Of a stretch of DNA of 64,000 nucleotides, positions 62,546 to 64,000 are shown piece by piece; position 1 is the first letter of the stretch, and the number at the start of each line of letters is the position of its first letter. Origin of the DNA: UKL13-3 sp943369665 (lineage in GTDB: Bacteria; Bacteroidota; Bacteroidia; UKL13-3); the NCBI GenBank assembly GCA_943369665.1, contig CALRNX020000009.1, forward strand, positions 1 to 64,000. Direction: 5' to 3'. The notes below the pieces were generated by a model. It ran no database searches. It saw only the letters and a program-made list of their open reading frames with translations, and had not been told where the DNA came from. Both the position numbers and the translations under genes were made by a program.

Positions 62546-63313
62546 CTAAATCCCATACACAACCTTCGAATTCTCAGTAGTGATCTGTGCCACTTTTTCA
62601 ACAGGCATGCTCTTAACCTCTGCCAATTTTTGAGCTATTTCCAAAATATAAGCACTCTCATTTCTTTTACCCCGATAGGGCACCGGAGCCAGATATGGAG
62701 CATCTGTTTCCAATACTAACTTCTCGATGGATATGTTTTCAATAGCCTTATCCAATCCTGCATTTTTAAAGGTAAGCACTCCTCCAATGCCAAGGTAAAA
62801 ACCAAGGTCGGTGATCTGCTTAGCCTCATCGGCATTGCCGCTGAAACAATGAAAAATACCACGTAATCGTGGATGTTTCATTTCCTGTAAAATGGCAATA
62901 CAATCCGGTGTTGCATTGCGCGAATGGATATTGATCGGCAGATCATACTGGATGGCCCACTGAATTTGCTTTTTGAAAGCTGAGATCTGCTGGTCTTTAA
63001 ACTCAACCGACCAATAATAATCGAGGCCGATCTCCCCAACAGCATAAAATTTGCGTTTCTTAAACCATTTCTGAATTTGAAACAAATGTGCTTCCACATG
63101 TTCATCAACCGAACACGGGTGCAAACCCATCATGGGGAAACAATTATCCGGAAACTCCCATACCAGATTAAGCATGGGTTGGATCGAATTCACATCAATA
63201 TTGGGAAGAAAAAAACGTGAAACGCGTTTCTGCAACGCGCGTTGGATCACCGCCTTTCTATCGGCATCAAATTCCTCAGCATATAAATGTGCGTGTGTAT
63301 CTGTTAAAATCAT
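62546..63313 (-). CDS. TatD family metal-dependent hydrolase
   Basis: A 255-aa TIM-barrel hydrolase. TDTHAHLYAEEFD has the HxH metal pair (7, 9). GEIGLDYYWS, PINIHSRNA, GIFHCFSGN and ETDAPYLAPVP complete the metal site. TatD proteins are 3'-5' DNases or deacylases. It lies 13 nt after polA, suggesting a joint transcript and a DNA-repair link. Confidence 0.92.
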   Translation of the reverse strand: MILTDTHAHLYAEEFDADRKAVIQRALQKRVSRFFLPNIDVNSIQPMLNLVWEFPDNCFPMMGLHPCSVDEHVEAHLFQIQKWFKKRKFYAVGEIGLDYYWSVEFKDQQISAFKKQIQWAIQYDLPINIHSRNATPDCIAILQEMKHPRLRGIFHCFSGNADEAKQITDLGFYLGIGGVLTFKNAGLDKAIENISIEKLVLETDAPYLAPVPYRGKRNESAYILEIAQKLAEVKSMPVEKVAQITTENSKVVYGI

Positions 63314-63326
63314 GTCGCTGTAAGTC

Positions 63327-64000
63327 TTAATGCGCTTCCAACCAATTATCGCCTACACCCACTTCTGCAACAATAGGCACATTCAATGATACTGCATTTT
63401 CCATTTCACGTTTCACCAATTGTTTCATGGCTTCAATTTCACTTTTATGTACGTCAAACAGCAACTCATCGTGTACCTGTAAGATCATTTTCGAATGTTT
63501 GATTTCGGCTTTTGCATTTTCCATTGCCGTTTTTATTTTGATCATGGCTACTTTGATCATATCGGCTGCACTACCTTGAATAGGAGCATTAATGGCATTT
63601 CGTTCAGCAAATCCACGCACCGTAAAGTTCTTCGAATTGATATCCCGCAGATACCTTCTGCGTCCCAAAATTGTTTCCACAAAACCATGCTCCTGAGCAA
63701 AATGAATAGTGGTGCTCATATACGTTTTGATCCGAGGATATTGCTTAAAATATTCTTCAATAATTGTAGCTGCCTCTTTGCGTGGTATTCCCAAATTTTG
63801 TGAAAGACCAAATGCCGATTGTCCGTAGATGATCCCGAAATTCACCGCCTTCGCATTTCTGCGTTGCTCCGATGTCACTTCTTCTATGGATTTTCCATAT
63901 ACTTTCGCAGCAGTGGCTGTGTGAATATCAATACCTTTTACAAACGCATCAATCATGTTCTCCTCCGCTGCAATGCTTGCGATCACTCGCAATTCTATTT
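63327..64000 (-). CDS. polA: DNA polymerase I, C-terminal part (runs off window)
   Basis: About 224 codons of the family A polymerase domain; the start lies beyond the window. The right edge shows IELRVIAS, just after motif A. Motif B is RRNAKAVNFGIIYG with the usual Lys/Tyr. RRRYLRDINSKN and NAPIQGSAADMIK (O-helix region) and the QVHDELLFDV motif C with catalytic Asp are present. DNA replication/repair polymerase. It precedes tatD by 13 nt. Confidence 0.95.
   Translation of the reverse strand, partial: IELRVIASIAAEENMIDAFVKGIDIHTATAAKVYGKSIEEVTSEQRRNAKAVNFGIIYGQSAFGLSQNLGIPRKEAATIIEEYFKQYPRIKTYMSTTIHFAQEHGFVETILGRRRYLRDINSKNFTVRGFAERNAINAPIQGSAADMIKVAMIKIKTAMENAKAEIKHSKMILQVHDELLFDVHKSEIEAMKQLVKREMENAVSLNVPIVAEVGVGDNWLEAH

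Overview
The window comes from a member of the Bacteroidota. Several large secreted proteins end in type IX secretion (T9SS) sorting domains. Upstream regions carry the Bacteroidota -7 promoter form TAnnTTTG rather than sigma70 boxes. Families typical of the phylum recur: DUF6132, DUF4288, DUF6427-like, LytTR/LytS pairs, split MetH and SurA-type parvulins. Sampled core lines are about 43-45% G+C by hand count. I found no rRNA, tRNA, CRISPR array, transposase or clear prophage. Most of the window is chromosomal core with one accessory-looking insert.

Layout. 1-9.6 kb: 5' part of a Cys-rich secreted protein running off the left edge, a threonine-synthase-like enzyme, a convergent three-gene operon (GH73/LysM hydrolase, membrane glycosyltransferase, D-cysteine desulfhydrase/ACC deaminase-like enzyme), then dsbD-gmhA. 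9.6-15.5 kb: a 1945-residue T9SS protein with a nested solenoid repeat. 15.6-27.2 kb: a long minus-strand block with dxs, a universal stress protein, an enoyl-CoA hydratase-family enzyme, an Mpo1-like protein, a PAP2-like protein, a CotH-family T9SS protein, MoxR, two parvulin chaperones and a YkgJ-type cysteine-cluster protein. 27.4-29.5 kb: an OmpA-domain protein with its own terminator.

29.5-32.1 kb is the most unusual locus. It is an AT-rich two-gene operon encoding a dCTPase/MazG-like nucleotide pyrophosphohydrolase, overlapped by ATGA with one 728-residue polypeptide that joins a GIY-YIG nuclease domain, a DUF2075-type helicase/ATPase and a LexA/UmuD-like S24 domain. Three perfect short palindromes lie in the 65-nt leader. 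I infer a candidate DNA-damage-responsive or anti-phage module.

32.1-39.6 kb: DUF3820 and hflX; an unknown secreted protein and a DUF6427-like membrane protein; a Crp/Fnr regulator followed by a very tight eight-gene operon of rhodaneses, thioredoxins, OsmC and small membrane proteins (probable sulfane-sulfur/thiol redox module). 39.6-42.6 kb: a LiaF-like protein, DUF4288, a LytS-type kinase and a LytTR regulator in one operon. 42.9-50.6 kb: prolyl oligopeptidase, a 1576-residue T9SS protein with Asp-box and Ig-like domains, and a histidine phosphatase. 50.7-64 kb: a soluble hybrid kinase; a thioesterase overlapping an isochorismate synthase (menaquinone branch); bestrophin, rsmI, gcvH, small hypotheticals, a metH lacking its homocysteine domain, an outer-membrane barrel candidate, and polA (partial)-tatD.

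Intrinsic terminators were found after the parvulin gene at 24.5 kb, the OmpA gene, dxs, the prolyl oligopeptidase, the Asp-box protein and gcvH, plus a bidirectional one near 58.0 kb. Where a stem pairs only through G-U wobble on one strand, that strand matches the gene served.
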